The notes: generated from the letters alone by a model not told the origin. Counted from the stretch's first letter, positions 25,997 through 34,624 are shown. The stretch: DNA of 64,000 nt from Flavobacterium beibuense F44-8 (GCF_000769915.1 NZ_JRLV01000005.1:124001-188000); one strand, 5' to 3'. Numbers and translations are program-made.

Positions 25997-26773
25997 TTAT
26001 TTCCTGTTTATGGCTTTGTACTCTTCGTAACAACCGTTAATAGCATCCATTATCTGGAGGTCGTTTGCGGTTCGTATAAACTCTTCAGAATAGTTGCATT
26101 GTTCCAGGATTTCAGAAATATCTTCTTTAGTTACTCCTAAAAGGGCAGCCAGTGTTTCTCTGTCAAATTTTGAAGCGAGCAAATTCCTTACGGTATCATC
26201 CTTTTTCATTTGCTTAAGCCTTTTCATCTCATTAGGTTTTTTTCCAAAAATGTTATGAAGCAGGTCGGCAGGATTGAAAACAGAGTTTATAATCTTCTTA
26301 AAAGCGTTAGGGGAGGTGTGTCCGCCCTCATAGCCATAGTTAAGTCCGGATATACTGTAACGATAGTTCTGTTTAACAGGTACAAGCTTAGAGTCTACCT
26401 GTAGGTATCCGGTAAGGTTGTGCTGGTTAATAACCACTTCTTCCAGTGCGTAAGCCTTTTCTGTTAGGGGTATTTTTGTTGAGGTGGTATTTTTAATCCA
26501 GTCGTTTGTAACACGTACTTTAATAGGCTGGTAACCTATAAGGGTAATGTGTAGTGTATCGTTGGTTTTTGCAGCTATAGTAAAATTACCCTGCTTATCG
26601 GTCACAGTACCTTTTACAGTGTTGATATTGATAATCGTCGCGTTTTCAATAGGTAAAAGATTGCTCTCGTTTACTATTGTACCACTTACACTGGTTGTGT
26701 CTTCCTGCTTCTCGGTTTGCGCGAAAGAAGGGAACGATAGTAATAAAAATAAAATAACTACAAAATATCTCAT
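25997..26773 (-). CDS. Exported protein with carboxypeptidase-regulatory-like domain
   Basis: A 258-residue exported protein. MRYFVVILFLLLSFPSFAQ is a signal peptide; residues about 28-110 form a CarboxypepD_reg-like beta-sandwich (VSGTIVNESNLLPIENATIININ, GTVTDKQGNFTI, LIGYQPIKVRV), a domain common at the N-terminus of TonB-dependent receptors but here without a barrel. The rest is helical and charged, of unknown function. The start is placed at 26773, not at the in-frame 26833, because the signal peptide begins there. Confidence 0.85.
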   Translation of the reverse strand: MRYFVVILFLLLSFPSFAQTEKQEDTTSVSGTIVNESNLLPIENATIININTVKGTVTDKQGNFTIAAKTNDTLHITLIGYQPIKVRVTNDWIKNTTSTKIPLTEKAYALEEVVINQHNLTGYLQVDSKLVPVKQNYRYSISGLNYGYEGGHTSPNAFKKIINSVFNPADLLHNIFGKKPNEMKRLKQMKKDDTVRNLLASKFDRETLAALLGVTKEDISEILEQCNYSEEFIRTANDLQIMDAINGCYEEYKAINRK

Positions 26774-26850
26774 TGTTTGCTTTAGTAAAGTAAAAGTAAT
26801 AAACAAACGCGATATTTTGTAGTTAGTATACAATTATATTAAAAAAAAAA

Positions 26851-28650
26851 TTAATTGCTTCTTCTCGGCTTTCTGTCTCTTGGAGCACTTTTGCCGTCTT
26901 TTCTCCTAGGAGAAGATCCGTCTCTTCTTGAGTTTCTGCTGTCTCTTCCGTCTCTGCTGTCTCCGCCTCCTCTAGGTGAGTTGCGTCTGAAGTTTCCTCC
27001 TCCACTGTTTCCTCCACCGCTGTTTCTTCCGTTGTGGTCTCTGCGTCTTCCTCCGCCATCATTTTTAGAAATCTCAACGTTTATCTTACGGCCTTCAAGG
27101 TGCATGCTGTTAAAGGTGTCAAGAACTGTTTCGGCATGTTCGGCTTCTGTATTAAAGAAAGAGAATCCTTCTTTTACATCCACTTTAAAGATATCATCAC
27201 GACCTAAACCTAATGTGTCACGAAGGAAATCTTTAAGGCTCATCCAATCGAAATCGTCACGTGATCCTATGTTGATAAAGTAACGAACTGCACCTCCTGT
27301 TGGAGTAAAGTCGCGATCTCCGCCTTTCTGAGTAGATAGGTCTTTATTCTTTTTATAGTAGTTGATAAACCTATTAAACTCTACCGATACCATTTTCTTG
27401 ATAAGTTCCTCTTTGCTAAGGTCTTTCATTACCTCATAAATAGCAGGAAGGTAAGGGTCTATTTCATGGTCTATCTCAACGTCTTTAATTCTGTTTGCTA
27501 AGTGGAATAGCTGTATTTCGCAAATCTCAATACCCGATGGGATAGATTTTTCTTCAAACTTCTGTTTGATAGTTCTTTCGATAGCCGATATTTTGCGAAG
27601 CTCACTCTTGGTGATAATAACGATAGATGTACCCAGTTTACCGGCACGTCCTGTACGACCACTACGGTGGTTGTAAGTTTCTATATCATCAGGTAACTGG
27701 TAGTTGATAACGTGAGTTACGTTGTCTACGTCAATACCCCTTGCAGCTACATCGGTAGCAACAAGCATTTGTATTTGCCTGTTTCTGAATGATTTCATTA
27801 CCGCATCACGCTGAGCCTGAGAAAGGTCTCCGTGAAGTGCAGCAGCGTTATATCCGTTTTCGATAAGCTTTTCGGCTACAGCCTGAGTATCTCTTTTCGT
27901 ACGACAGAATACAACCGAGAAAATATCAGGGTTAGCATCTGCAAGACGTTTTAGCGCCTCATAACGATCACGTGCATTTACAAGGTAAAATTCGTGTGAT
28001 ACTGTAGATGAACCTGAGTTTTTATGACCTACTGTAATTTCAAGTGGTTTTCTCATAAACTCACGGGCAATACGTGCTACCTCCTGTGGCATAGTAGCAG
28101 AGAAAAGCCAAGTGCTCTTATCTGTTGGTGATGTAGAAAGAATAGCAACGATATCATCATAGAATCCCATGTTAAGCATTTCATCTGCCTCATCAAGTAC
28201 ACAGTAGTCTATTTTAGATATGTTTACCAGGCCACGGTTAATCATGTCCTGCATTCTGCCCGGGGTTGCTACAATAATTTGTGCACCTCTTCTAATTTCT
28301 TTAGCCTGTTCTGTAATACTGGCACCGCCATATACAGCAACAGTATTTAACCCTTTAATGTATTTAGAGTATAATTTAATCTCGTTAGTGATTTGTAGGC
28401 AAAGTTCACGTGTTGGAGATAATATTAAAGCCTGAGTGTTTTTATTTTCGGCATCTATCTTCTGAATTAGCGGGAAACCAAAAGCAGCAGTTTTACCTGT
28501 ACCTGTTTGCGCTAAAGCGACGATGTCTGTGTCTTTTTCCAATAATAGGGGAATCGCCTTTTCCTGTACCTCCGACGGACTTTCAAATCCTAGATCGTTT
28601 ATCGCCCTCAGCAGCGATTCATTCAATCCTAATTGTTCAAATTTATTCAT
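26851..28650 (-). CDS. DEAD-box RNA helicase with DbpA-type RNA-binding domain and RG-rich tail
   Basis: A 599-residue ATP-dependent RNA helicase. The two RecA domains show the Q motif with ALAQTGTGKTAAF (motif I), PTRELCLQI, VLDEADEML (II), SATMP (III), VFCRTKRDT, ATDVAARGID (V) and HRSGRTGRAG (VI). Residues about 450-530 form the DbpA/CsdA RNA-binding domain (YFINIGSRDDF). The last 65 residues are a Gly/Arg/Ser/Asp-rich disordered tail. DeaD/CsdA relatives act in cold-shock ribosome assembly and RNA decay. Single gene. Confidence 0.95.
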   Translation of the reverse strand: MNKFEQLGLNESLLRAINDLGFESPSEVQEKAIPLLLEKDTDIVALAQTGTGKTAAFGFPLIQKIDAENKNTQALILSPTRELCLQITNEIKLYSKYIKGLNTVAVYGGASITEQAKEIRRGAQIIVATPGRMQDMINRGLVNISKIDYCVLDEADEMLNMGFYDDIVAILSTSPTDKSTWLFSATMPQEVARIAREFMRKPLEITVGHKNSGSSTVSHEFYLVNARDRYEALKRLADANPDIFSVVFCRTKRDTQAVAEKLIENGYNAAALHGDLSQAQRDAVMKSFRNRQIQMLVATDVAARGIDVDNVTHVINYQLPDDIETYNHRSGRTGRAGKLGTSIVIITKSELRKISAIERTIKQKFEEKSIPSGIEICEIQLFHLANRIKDVEIDHEIDPYLPAIYEVMKDLSKEELIKKMVSVEFNRFINYYKKNKDLSTQKGGDRDFTPTGGAVRYFINIGSRDDFDWMSLKDFLRDTLGLGRDDIFKVDVKEGFSFFNTEAEHAETVLDTFNSMHLEGRKINVEISKNDGGGRRRDHNGRNSGGGNSGGGNFRRNSPRGGGDSRDGRDSRNSRRDGSSPRRKDGKSAPRDRKPRRSN

Positions 28651-28670
28651 ATATATTTTTAAAATAGCTG

Positions 28671-28678
28671 CAAAGGTA
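28671..28678 (-). promoter_or_regulatory. Promoter -7 box of the DEAD-box helicase
   Basis: TACCTTTG on the minus strand, exact consensus, 21 bases ahead of the start codon. Confidence 0.55.
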
Positions 28679-28749
28679 CTGTTTATTAGCGAGATAAACT
28701 AATAGGTTTAACAGATTTGTTTTAATTAAATAAATTGAAAATCAGGAAG

Positions 28750-29322
28750 TTACTTTTTTAGAAAAGCAATAAGCTGCTGTACAGCCCTGCCACGATGGCT
28801 AAGTTTGGCTTTTTCGTCCATAGAAATTTGTGCAAAAGTGAGGTCTAAACCTTCCGGTTTGAATATAGGATCGTAACCAAAACCTTTGTCTCCTGCCTTG
28901 TTTGTAGTTATTACACCATTTACTATTCCGGTAAATAAATGTTGTTCTCCGTTAAGGTTAAGTGCAATAACGGTTTTAAACATGGCGTTACGGTTACTTT
29001 TACCTTTAAGGTTTAAAAGTAGTTTGTCCATGTTGTCGTTAGCATCCTTTTGTTTTCCGGCATATCGTGCCGAATATACTCCAGGTTCGCCGTTAAGTGC
29101 TTCTACTTCAAGCCCTGTATCATCGGCAAAACAATTGTACCCGTATTTTTGGGTTACATAATCGGCCTTTAATATGGCGTTACCTTCAATGGTGTCGGCT
29201 GTTTCGGGGATGTCTTCAGTGCAACCTATGTCTTCAAGGCTTAGCAGTTCAATATCATCCGGTAGCTGATGTTTTATTTCCTGTATTTTATTCTTGTTGT
29301 TTGAAGCGAAAACAAGTTTCAT
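28750..29322 (-). CDS. rdgB: Non-canonical purine NTP pyrophosphatase (RdgB/HAM1)
   Basis: A 190-residue pyrophosphatase that hydrolyses ITP, dITP and XTP to keep them out of nucleic acids. Hallmarks are ASNNKNKIQEIK near the N-terminus, ADDTGLEVEALNGEPGVYSARYAG, GFGYDPIF and a C-terminal SHRGRAV. Length is normal. It is the last gene of a four-gene operon, starting three bases after the upstream membrane-protein stop. Confidence 0.96.
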   Translation of the reverse strand: MKLVFASNNKNKIQEIKHQLPDDIELLSLEDIGCTEDIPETADTIEGNAILKADYVTQKYGYNCFADDTGLEVEALNGEPGVYSARYAGKQKDANDNMDKLLLNLKGKSNRNAMFKTVIALNLNGEQHLFTGIVNGVITTNKAGDKGFGYDPIFKPEGLDLTFAQISMDEKAKLSHRGRAVQQLIAFLKK

Positions 29323-29325
29323 ATG

Positions 29326-29835
29326 TTATATGTTATAAATGTCTCTTTTTTCTTTTGAGCATAGGCGATCGGTAATACCGGCTATTAAAAACCAGCGTAC
29401 GTTTTCTCCTTTTTTTACCTTAATAGAAGTGTAGATTACGGCAAAGAATTCAAAGATATTAAAAAGAACTATAAATAACATGTAAAAGAGGTAAGGTACT
29501 GTGATCCCTTCAAGCAAAGGCCATATGTGATGGCGACCATCGTTACCGTATTCAGCAATTAATCCAATCGATTTTAAAATAATACCTAAGGTCCATGCCC
29601 ATGCAATACTGTTAAAGGGTATAAGTATAAGTTGTGCCAGTATTGCCTGTATGGAGTGCCAGCGAACAAAATAGGAAGATTTACGCTTGGCCAGATAATA
29701 ACAAAAGGAGGCTATGAGATTGATAATAGGGAGGGGTAATCCGGCAATAACTCCTACAACAGTCATTAGGTAACTGTTTGCAGCCTGTTCGTATTCGTTT
29801 TGATGTATAACCTTATATGTTTTTTGGTTGTTCAT
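29326..29835 (-). CDS. Polytopic membrane protein, DUF4870/Tic20-like
   Basis: A 169-residue protein with about four hydrophobic helices (MTVVGVIAGLPLPIINLIASF, IQAILAQLILIPFNSIAW, ITVPYLFYMLFIVLF among them) and the segment FVRWHSIQAI, which resembles the FHARQAL-type motif of DUF4870/Tic20-like membrane proteins. Function unknown. The start at 29835 is chosen because it overlaps the upstream stop by four bases (ATGA), typical of translational coupling, whereas the longer reading would overlap that gene by 70 bases. Third gene of the TM2-DUF2752 operon. Confidence 0.75.
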   Translation of the reverse strand: MNNQKTYKVIHQNEYEQAANSYLMTVVGVIAGLPLPIINLIASFCYYLAKRKSSYFVRWHSIQAILAQLILIPFNSIAWAWTLGIILKSIGLIAEYGNDGRHHIWPLLEGITVPYLFYMLFIVLFNIFEFFAVIYTSIKVKKGENVRWFLIAGITDRLCSKEKRDIYNI

Positions 29836-30239
29836 AATCCTTTGTAAATGTTCCAAATCCAGTTTGCCAGGGTTACTAGTATTAAAACAATTGCTACCCA
29901 TTTTATTTTGAGTGTTTGCTCAAACTTTTTGTAACCATTGTATAAGGTGTCTTTTTTTGAAATAATATCAAACAGTAGCCATATTGGTACTATTAGCATA
30001 GCTAATGCAATAATGTAGCCGAAAGGGTTAAGCATAAAGGCATCTGCAAAGTTACCCTGTATTATTTGAGATACGCTACGGGTGCTTCCGCAGGATGGGC
30101 AAGCTATACCTGTTACATTTTTAATAGGGCAGGGAGTAAAACTGATATTATGATTGGTTTGTGTTAATGACCATCCTAACCAGCAATATCCAACTGCGAT
30201 TAATAGAATTAAAATCAGGTATAGCTTATTCCTGTTCAT
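29832..30239 (-). CDS. DUF2752 membrane protein
   Basis: A 135-residue membrane protein with the DUF2752 signature CPSCGSTRSV preceded by a second Cys (FTPCPIKNVTG), and about three transmembrane helices (residues about 6-24, 70-92, 115-131). The Cys arrangement could bind metal or form a disulfide; no function is established. It follows the TM2 gene by four bases and is coupled to the next membrane gene. Confidence 0.85.
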   Translation of the reverse strand: MNRNKLYLILILLIAVGYCWLGWSLTQTNHNISFTPCPIKNVTGIACPSCGSTRSVSQIIQGNFADAFMLNPFGYIIALAMLIVPIWLLFDIISKKDTLYNGYKKFEQTLKIKWVAIVLILVTLANWIWNIYKGL

Positions 30240-30243
30240 AACT

Positions 30244-30582
30244 TTACAGGTATGCCTGTAGTTTTTCCATGTTTTTGTCTCGGGTTAAATCCATAATGAT
30301 AAACCAGTCAATAATAGTCCAGATTCCAAAGCCTCCGCATGTAAGTAGTTTAGCAACCCCTGTGCCTGTTTCGCCTATTAAAAATCGGTCTACCCCAAGT
30401 GCACCTGGTCCTATTAGAGAAACAAGCATGATAGAGTTAGGGTCTTTAAAGTCAAGAGCCATAATTCTGTTCCATTTTGTTTCATCTATATTAAGAAGCT
30501 TCTCTCTAATATAGTTTAAGTGTTCTGCTTTAAAATACTTCCCGTTTATCATCATAAACAGGTCTACTTTTTGAGTGTCCAT
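30244..30582 (-). CDS. TM2-domain membrane protein
   Basis: A 112-residue protein. Its C-terminal half is a TM2 domain: two short helices (ALGVDRFLIGETGTGVAKLLT and FGIWTIIDWFIIM) linked by a tight turn, with the conserved GxxRFLxG and WxxxD elements. The N-terminal 50 residues are helical and soluble. TM2 proteins occur widely but their bacterial role is unknown. First gene of a four-gene operon ending in rdgB; -7 box at 30623-30630. Confidence 0.88.
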   Translation of the reverse strand: MDTQKVDLFMMINGKYFKAEHLNYIREKLLNIDETKWNRIMALDFKDPNSIMLVSLIGPGALGVDRFLIGETGTGVAKLLTCGGFGIWTIIDWFIIMDLTRDKNMEKLQAYL

Positions 30583-30622
30583 AATAATTGATTGTTTTTG
30601 GTTATAAATGTTTTTTGAGCTT

Positions 30623-30630
30623 CAAATATA
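30623..30630 (-). promoter_or_regulatory. Promoter -7 box of the TM2-rdgB operon
   Basis: TATATTTG on the minus strand, exact consensus, 41 bases ahead of the start codon. It sits back-to-back with the promoter at 30639-30671 on the other strand. Confidence 0.55.
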
Positions 30631-30638
30631 TAATGAAG

Positions 30639-30671
30639 TTTGAAATATAAGTAGCAATACCCGTATATTTG
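30639..30671 (+). promoter_or_regulatory. Promoter of the alpha-oxoamine synthase gene
   Basis: TTTG at 30639-30642, a 21-base spacer and TATATTTG at 30664-30671: full Bacteroidota promoter, giving a leader of about 80 nt. A second exact -7 box, TACTTTTG, lies at 30718-30725 and may be an alternative start. Confidence 0.65.
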
Positions 30672-30756
30672 TTACATGTATTGTTGAAAATAATTATGAC
30701 GGGAAAAATATAATAATTACTTTTGACGCGTTTTTTAAAACACAAATTCTCAAGAC

Positions 30757-32022
30757 ATGGTAAAAGATTTATTTGACAGAATACAAAAAAATAAGGGCCC
30801 TTTAGGTAAATGGGCTTCTCAGGCTGAAGGTTATTATGTATTCCCTAAACTGGAAGGTCCTTTGGCAAACAGGATGATGTTTCACGGTAAGGAAGTTATT
30901 AACTGGAGCATAAACGATTACCTTGGACTTGGAAACCACCCAGAAGTAAGAAAAACGGATGCAGAAGCTGCAATTGAATATGGTGCTGCTTACCCTATGG
31001 GAGCAAGAATGATGTCTGGACACACATCTGTACATGAGCAATTAGAGCAGGAACTTGCTGCTTTTGTACAAAAAGAGTCGGCTTATCTGTTAAACTTCGG
31101 TTACCAGGGTATGGTATCTATTATTGATGCCCTGGTTTCTAAAAATGACGTTATTGTATATGATGTAGATTCTCACGCATGTATTATAGATGGTGTTCGC
31201 CTTCATATGGGTAAACGCTTTACTTATAAGCACAATGATGTGGAAAGCTTAGAGAAAAACCTTGAGCGTGCTACAAATATGGCTGAGACTACCGGTGGCG
31301 GTATCCTTGTAATTACCGAAGGTGTTTTTGGTATGAGGGGTCAGCAGGGTAAACTAAAAGAAATAGTTGCCTTAAAAGAAAAATATAACTTTAGACTGTT
31401 AGTAGATGATGCGCACGGTTTTGGTACACTTGGTAAAACAGGAGCCGGAGCAGGTGAGGAGCAGGAATGCCAGGATGGTATTGATGTTTACTTCTCTACT
31501 TTTGCTAAGTCTATGGCGAGTATTGGTGCTTTTGTTGCTGCCGATAAAGATGTGATTGATTTCCTTAAATATAACTTACGTTCGCAAATGTTTGCTAAGT
31601 CGTTACCAATGATTTTAGTAAAAGGTGCGTTAAAACGTCTTGACTTGCTTAGAACAACCCCTCAGCTTAAAGATAAACTTTGGGAAAATGTAAACGCACT
31701 TCAAAACGGACTTAAAGAACGTGGATTTAATATTGGTGATACTAATACTTGTGTAACACCGGTTTACCTTGAAGGTAGTATCCCAGAGGCAATGGTGATG
31801 GTTAATGACCTGCGTGAAAACTACGGTATTTTCCTTTCTATTGTGGTGTATCCGGTAATTCCTAAAGGTATTATCCTTTTAAGAATGATTCCTACAGCTA
31901 CTCATACAATTGAGGATATCAATATTACACTTAGCGCTTATGAAGCGATTCGTGAAAAACTTTTAAACGGTACGTATAAGAAAATTGCTGAGCAGACTAC
32001 AGTTGATGTTTCTGCCGAGTAA
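30757..32022 (+). CDS. Alpha-oxoamine synthase, serine palmitoyltransferase/cysteate acyltransferase-like
   Basis: A 421-residue PLP enzyme of the alpha-oxoamine synthase family (KBL, 8-amino-7-oxononanoate synthase, serine palmitoyltransferase). It shows INDYLGLGNHPEV, MMSGHTSVHEQLE, DSHACIIDG (PLP-stacking His), VDDAHGFGTLG, and the Schiff-base Lys in FSTFAKSMAS. The family condenses an acyl thioester with an amino acid. In Bacteroidota, members with this KGPLGKW start make the long-chain base of sphingolipids or the capnine base of sulfonolipids, from serine or cysteate. Which amino acid is used here is not decidable by eye. No biotin genes are nearby, arguing against BioF. Confidence 0.85.
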   Translation: MVKDLFDRIQKNKGPLGKWASQAEGYYVFPKLEGPLANRMMFHGKEVINWSINDYLGLGNHPEVRKTDAEAAIEYGAAYPMGARMMSGHTSVHEQLEQELAAFVQKESAYLLNFGYQGMVSIIDALVSKNDVIVYDVDSHACIIDGVRLHMGKRFTYKHNDVESLEKNLERATNMAETTGGGILVITEGVFGMRGQQGKLKEIVALKEKYNFRLLVDDAHGFGTLGKTGAGAGEEQECQDGIDVYFSTFAKSMASIGAFVAADKDVIDFLKYNLRSQMFAKSLPMILVKGALKRLDLLRTTPQLKDKLWENVNALQNGLKERGFNIGDTNTCVTPVYLEGSIPEAMVMVNDLRENYGIFLSIVVYPVIPKGIILLRMIPTATHTIEDINITLSAYEAIREKLLNGTYKKIAEQTTVDVSAE

Positions 32023-32041
32023 TTTCTATAAAAGCATAAAT

Positions 32042-32073
32042 AAAAAAGCCTCCTTTATAAAGGAGGCTTTTTT
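32042..32073. terminator. Bidirectional terminator between converging genes
   Basis: AAAAAAGCCTCCTTT / AAAGGAGGCTTTTTTT: a perfect 15-bp palindromic arm pair around AT, with A-run and T-run flanks. It ends both the oxoamine synthase and the GNAT-like transcripts. Confidence 0.92.
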
Positions 32074-33191
32074 TATAGATCTTTTTTATATGTTTTTCTG
32101 CGCTTATGAATTTTAGGATCAAAGTTTTTCCATAAATTATTCATGGCATGGTTCTCTTCAAGCTCAGGAGTTCTTATGCAGTTTACAATATTGTTTTTGG
32201 TGAATACCTTGTGGAATTCTTCAAAAATAATAGCGGTAACCCCTTTGTTTTGATATTCGGGGTCAATACCTATAAGGTAAAAAACAACATCTTTACTTTT
32301 CTTTCGGGCTCTTAGCAGGTGTATAAACCCAAATGGGAACAGTTTTCCTTTTGCTTTAATAAGCGCTTCAGAGAACGAAGGCATTACTATGGTAAAGGCT
32401 ATCATGTTGTCGTCCTTATCCATAATGAACTTAATATACTCAGGGTTTATAAAGCTGATGTATTTCTTTTTAAAATATTCAATTTGTACATCGCTAATAG
32501 CTACAAACGAAGCTAATTTTGAATAAGTAGCATTAAACAGTTCAAACATTTTATCTACATAAGGCATAACCTCTTTAGTAGAGCTAAAGTTTACTGCTTT
32601 TAACCCATACCTGCGTTTAATCAGTTGGCTGGCCTTTTGGAAATGGGCAGGGTCTACATTGTTCATAGTAAAAGTGCTCTCGCGATACTCTTTTTCAATA
32701 GTAAAGCCCAGTTTCTCAAAATGTTCCATATAGTAGGGATGGTTGTACCATGTAATCATGGTGCCTATCTGGTCAAAACCTTCGGTAAGTACACCTACCT
32801 TGTCAAGGTTTGAGAACCCCATAGGGCCTTCTACGTACTCTAAATTATGCTCACGGCCGTATTCGTATACTTTTTCTAAAAGTGCTTTAGATACCTCTAT
32901 ATCATCTATAACGTCAAACCAGCCAAAACGTACTTTTCTCTTTTGTTGCTGGTTTACTTCCTGCCAGTTTATAATAGCGGCCGTTTTACCTACAATCTTA
33001 CCGTTTTTATAAGCCAGGTAAAATTTGGCTTCGGCATTCTCAAAAGCAGGGTTTTTGGTTTTATCAAAACTTTCAAGTTCTTCTGAGATGATAGGGGGTA
33101 CCCAGTAAGGGTTGTCTTTGTATAGTTCAAAAGAGAACTTTATAAAATCTTTTAATTCGCTTTTTGTTTTAGCTTCTTTAATCGTAATCAT
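32073..33191 (-). CDS. GNAT-like acyltransferase family protein
   Basis: A 372-residue soluble protein with an apparent GNAT layout: an N-terminal region ITIKEAKTKSELKDFIKFSFELYKD..PYWVPP, AKFYLAYKNGKIVGKTAAI (strand pair), VEGPMGFSN, and a C-terminal acyl-CoA loop-like YLIGIDPEYQNKGVTAIIF. The substrate is unknown. It converges on the alpha-oxoamine synthase gene, and bacterial ceramide N-acylation is done by GNAT-like enzymes, so a role in lipid acylation is possible but only inferred. It follows the outer-membrane protein gene by 12 bases and is probably co-transcribed with it. Confidence 0.75.
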   Translation of the reverse strand: MITIKEAKTKSELKDFIKFSFELYKDNPYWVPPIISEELESFDKTKNPAFENAEAKFYLAYKNGKIVGKTAAIINWQEVNQQQKRKVRFGWFDVIDDIEVSKALLEKVYEYGREHNLEYVEGPMGFSNLDKVGVLTEGFDQIGTMITWYNHPYYMEHFEKLGFTIEKEYRESTFTMNNVDPAHFQKASQLIKRRYGLKAVNFSSTKEVMPYVDKMFELFNATYSKLASFVAISDVQIEYFKKKYISFINPEYIKFIMDKDDNMIAFTIVMPSFSEALIKAKGKLFPFGFIHLLRARKKSKDVVFYLIGIDPEYQNKGVTAIIFEEFHKVFTKNNIVNCIRTPELEENHAMNNLWKNFDPKIHKRRKTYKKDL

Positions 33192-33203
33192 TAAATGGTG
33201 ATA

Positions 33204-34184
33204 TTAGTCTTCTCCGGTTTCAAAATCGTCAAGACGTTCTTTCTTTTTATCCTTTTTGTTCTTCTTCTTTTCTTTTTTCTCTTCCTCTTTGCTTTTTTCT
33301 TCCTCATACTGAGCCTTACCCGGAAGCAGGATATCATTATAATCGGCATCAAATCGCCAGGAGAACCCTACGCCCCCGTAAAGTAAAAACGGAGTATCTT
33401 TAAAATTCTTACTTATGGAAGCATCTATTTGCATAGTATCGTTTAACAGGTGTGCAGCACCCAGCCTGAAAATAGCATCGGCATAATAGTCGCTGTCATA
33501 TCCCTGAAATTCTCCAAAGGCTGACCATTTGTCATTAAAGCCATGTGTAAGAGTAGAGATCCAGCCATAGCTTGGATACTCTGTAGTGATTTTATCAGCA
33601 ATAATGTTATTAACCCAAACCCATTTTCCAAAGTGATGATGGGTGATAGCCATAAGTTTAGGGCTAACCTCGTCCTGCGGGAAGGTGTAAACACTTTTAC
33701 CGCCTACAAGGTTGATACCTCCATACACTGCAACGGCAGGAATAAGGTTTCTCCATCTGAATTTATGGTTGGCTTTCCAGCTGTATAAGTTTGGTTCAGG
33801 ATTATAATTTTTGTCAGGGTCATAAATAAGATATTTAGCACCTATAGTAAACTGCCTGAAGTCGTTACGGGTATAAGTTTGCAGGGCATTGTCATACCAG
33901 TCAAACTGATACTGGGCATCAAGCACAAACTCCAGTTCTTCTAAAAAAGCGCCATAACGTATTTGTAGGTCAAGACCTGTACCTTTTGCGTCGTAGTTTA
34001 AAATATCGTGATCTTCCCAAATGCCGTATATTCCTGTTTCTACCTGAAAGATAGTTTTACCTACAGCAAAGCCCGACATTGACTCTCCCGGTCGGTTTGA
34101 ATTGATTTGGTCGGTATATTGTGCATGTAGACATGCGGTGGTTAAGAGTAAGGCAAGCGGAAAATTTTTTTTAATGAAATTCAT
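33204..34184 (-). CDS. Outer-membrane beta-barrel protein, MetA-pathway-of-phenol-degradation-like
   Basis: A 326-residue exported protein: signal peptide MNFIKKNFPLALLLTTACLHAQ, then NSNRPGESMSGFAVGKTIFQVETG, the start typical of Phenol_MetA_deg family barrels, followed by alternating aromatic strands (FVLDAQYQFDWYDNA, FTIGAKYLIYD, WVNNIIADKI). An unusual Lys/Glu-rich tail of about 30 residues (EEEKSKEEEKKEKKKNKK) follows the last strand and may protrude into the periplasm. Probably an outer-membrane channel or transporter; substrate unknown. Confidence 0.8.
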   Translation of the reverse strand: MNFIKKNFPLALLLTTACLHAQYTDQINSNRPGESMSGFAVGKTIFQVETGIYGIWEDHDILNYDAKGTGLDLQIRYGAFLEELEFVLDAQYQFDWYDNALQTYTRNDFRQFTIGAKYLIYDPDKNYNPEPNLYSWKANHKFRWRNLIPAVAVYGGINLVGGKSVYTFPQDEVSPKLMAITHHHFGKWVWVNNIIADKITTEYPSYGWISTLTHGFNDKWSAFGEFQGYDSDYYADAIFRLGAAHLLNDTMQIDASISKNFKDTPFLLYGGVGFSWRFDADYNDILLPGKAQYEEEKSKEEEKKEKKKNKKDKKKERLDDFETGED

Positions 34185-34224
34185 GGTTTGGCTCGTTTAT
34201 TGAACGTAATGTATTACACTTTTT

Positions 34225-34232
34225 CAAATGTA
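34225..34232 (-). promoter_or_regulatory. Promoter -7 box of the outer-membrane protein gene
   Basis: TACATTTG on the minus strand, exact consensus, 40 bases ahead of the start codon. Confidence 0.5.
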
Positions 34233-34285
34233 GTATATTTTATTATATTTTAGTGTGCCTATTTATTTTTAAGGAAGAGATTCTG

Positions 34286-34293
34286 TAAATTTG
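34286..34293 (+). promoter_or_regulatory. Promoter -7 box of the DUF4834 gene
   Basis: TAAATTTG, exact consensus, ends 11 bases before the ATG at 34305, giving a leader of about 6 nt. Confidence 0.5.
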
Positions 34294-34304
34294 AGAAAAT
34301 TAAA

Positions 34305-34586
34305 ATGACAATGGTTACTGCAAGCTTTACCGGTTTTATAAGAACAATATTAATTATAATTGCTGTTTATTATCTGTTTAGGTTTTTAATGAGACTGTTT
34401 GCTCCAATGCTTATACAGCAAATGGTTAAGAAAGCCGAACAGAATTTCAATAATATGAATCAGCAATACAATCAGCAGGCGCAACAGCAGCAATATCAGT
34501 CGCAACGCCAGCAGGAAACTACTAAAGAAATGCCTAAGGAAAAGAAAAAAGTAGGCGAGTATATTGATTTTGAAGAACTTGATTAA
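34305..34586 (+). CDS. DUF4834 small membrane protein
   Basis: A 93-residue protein: one N-terminal transmembrane helix (IRTILIIIAVYYLFRFLMRLF), a Gln/Asn-rich middle (residues about 43-68) and the conserved C-terminal GEYIDFEELD that marks DUF4834 in Bacteroidota. Function unknown. The second Met (residue 3) could also start translation. Single gene with its own promoter and terminator. Confidence 0.82.
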   Translation: MTMVTASFTGFIRTILIIIAVYYLFRFLMRLFAPMLIQQMVKKAEQNFNNMNQQYNQQAQQQQYQSQRQQETTKEMPKEKKKVGEYIDFEELD

Positions 34587-34596
34587 ATGATATGAT

Positions 34597-34624
34597 AATC
34601 CTTCCAGGCGGAAGGATTTTTTAT
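34597..34624 (+). terminator. Terminator of the DUF4834 gene
   Basis: Nine-base-pair stem AATCCTTCC / GGAAGGATT, loop AGGC, then a T-run. Confidence 0.9.

Noticed and set aside
26823-27077. Acidic Glu/Thr-rich 84-codon minus-strand frame
   Set aside because: Shifted reading of the Gly/Arg-rich tail of the DEAD-box helicase; low complexity explains its odd composition.
34485-34550. CAG-rich stretch in the DUF4834 gene considered as a repeat array
   Set aside because: Irregular Gln codons in a disordered coding segment; no fixed repeat unit.
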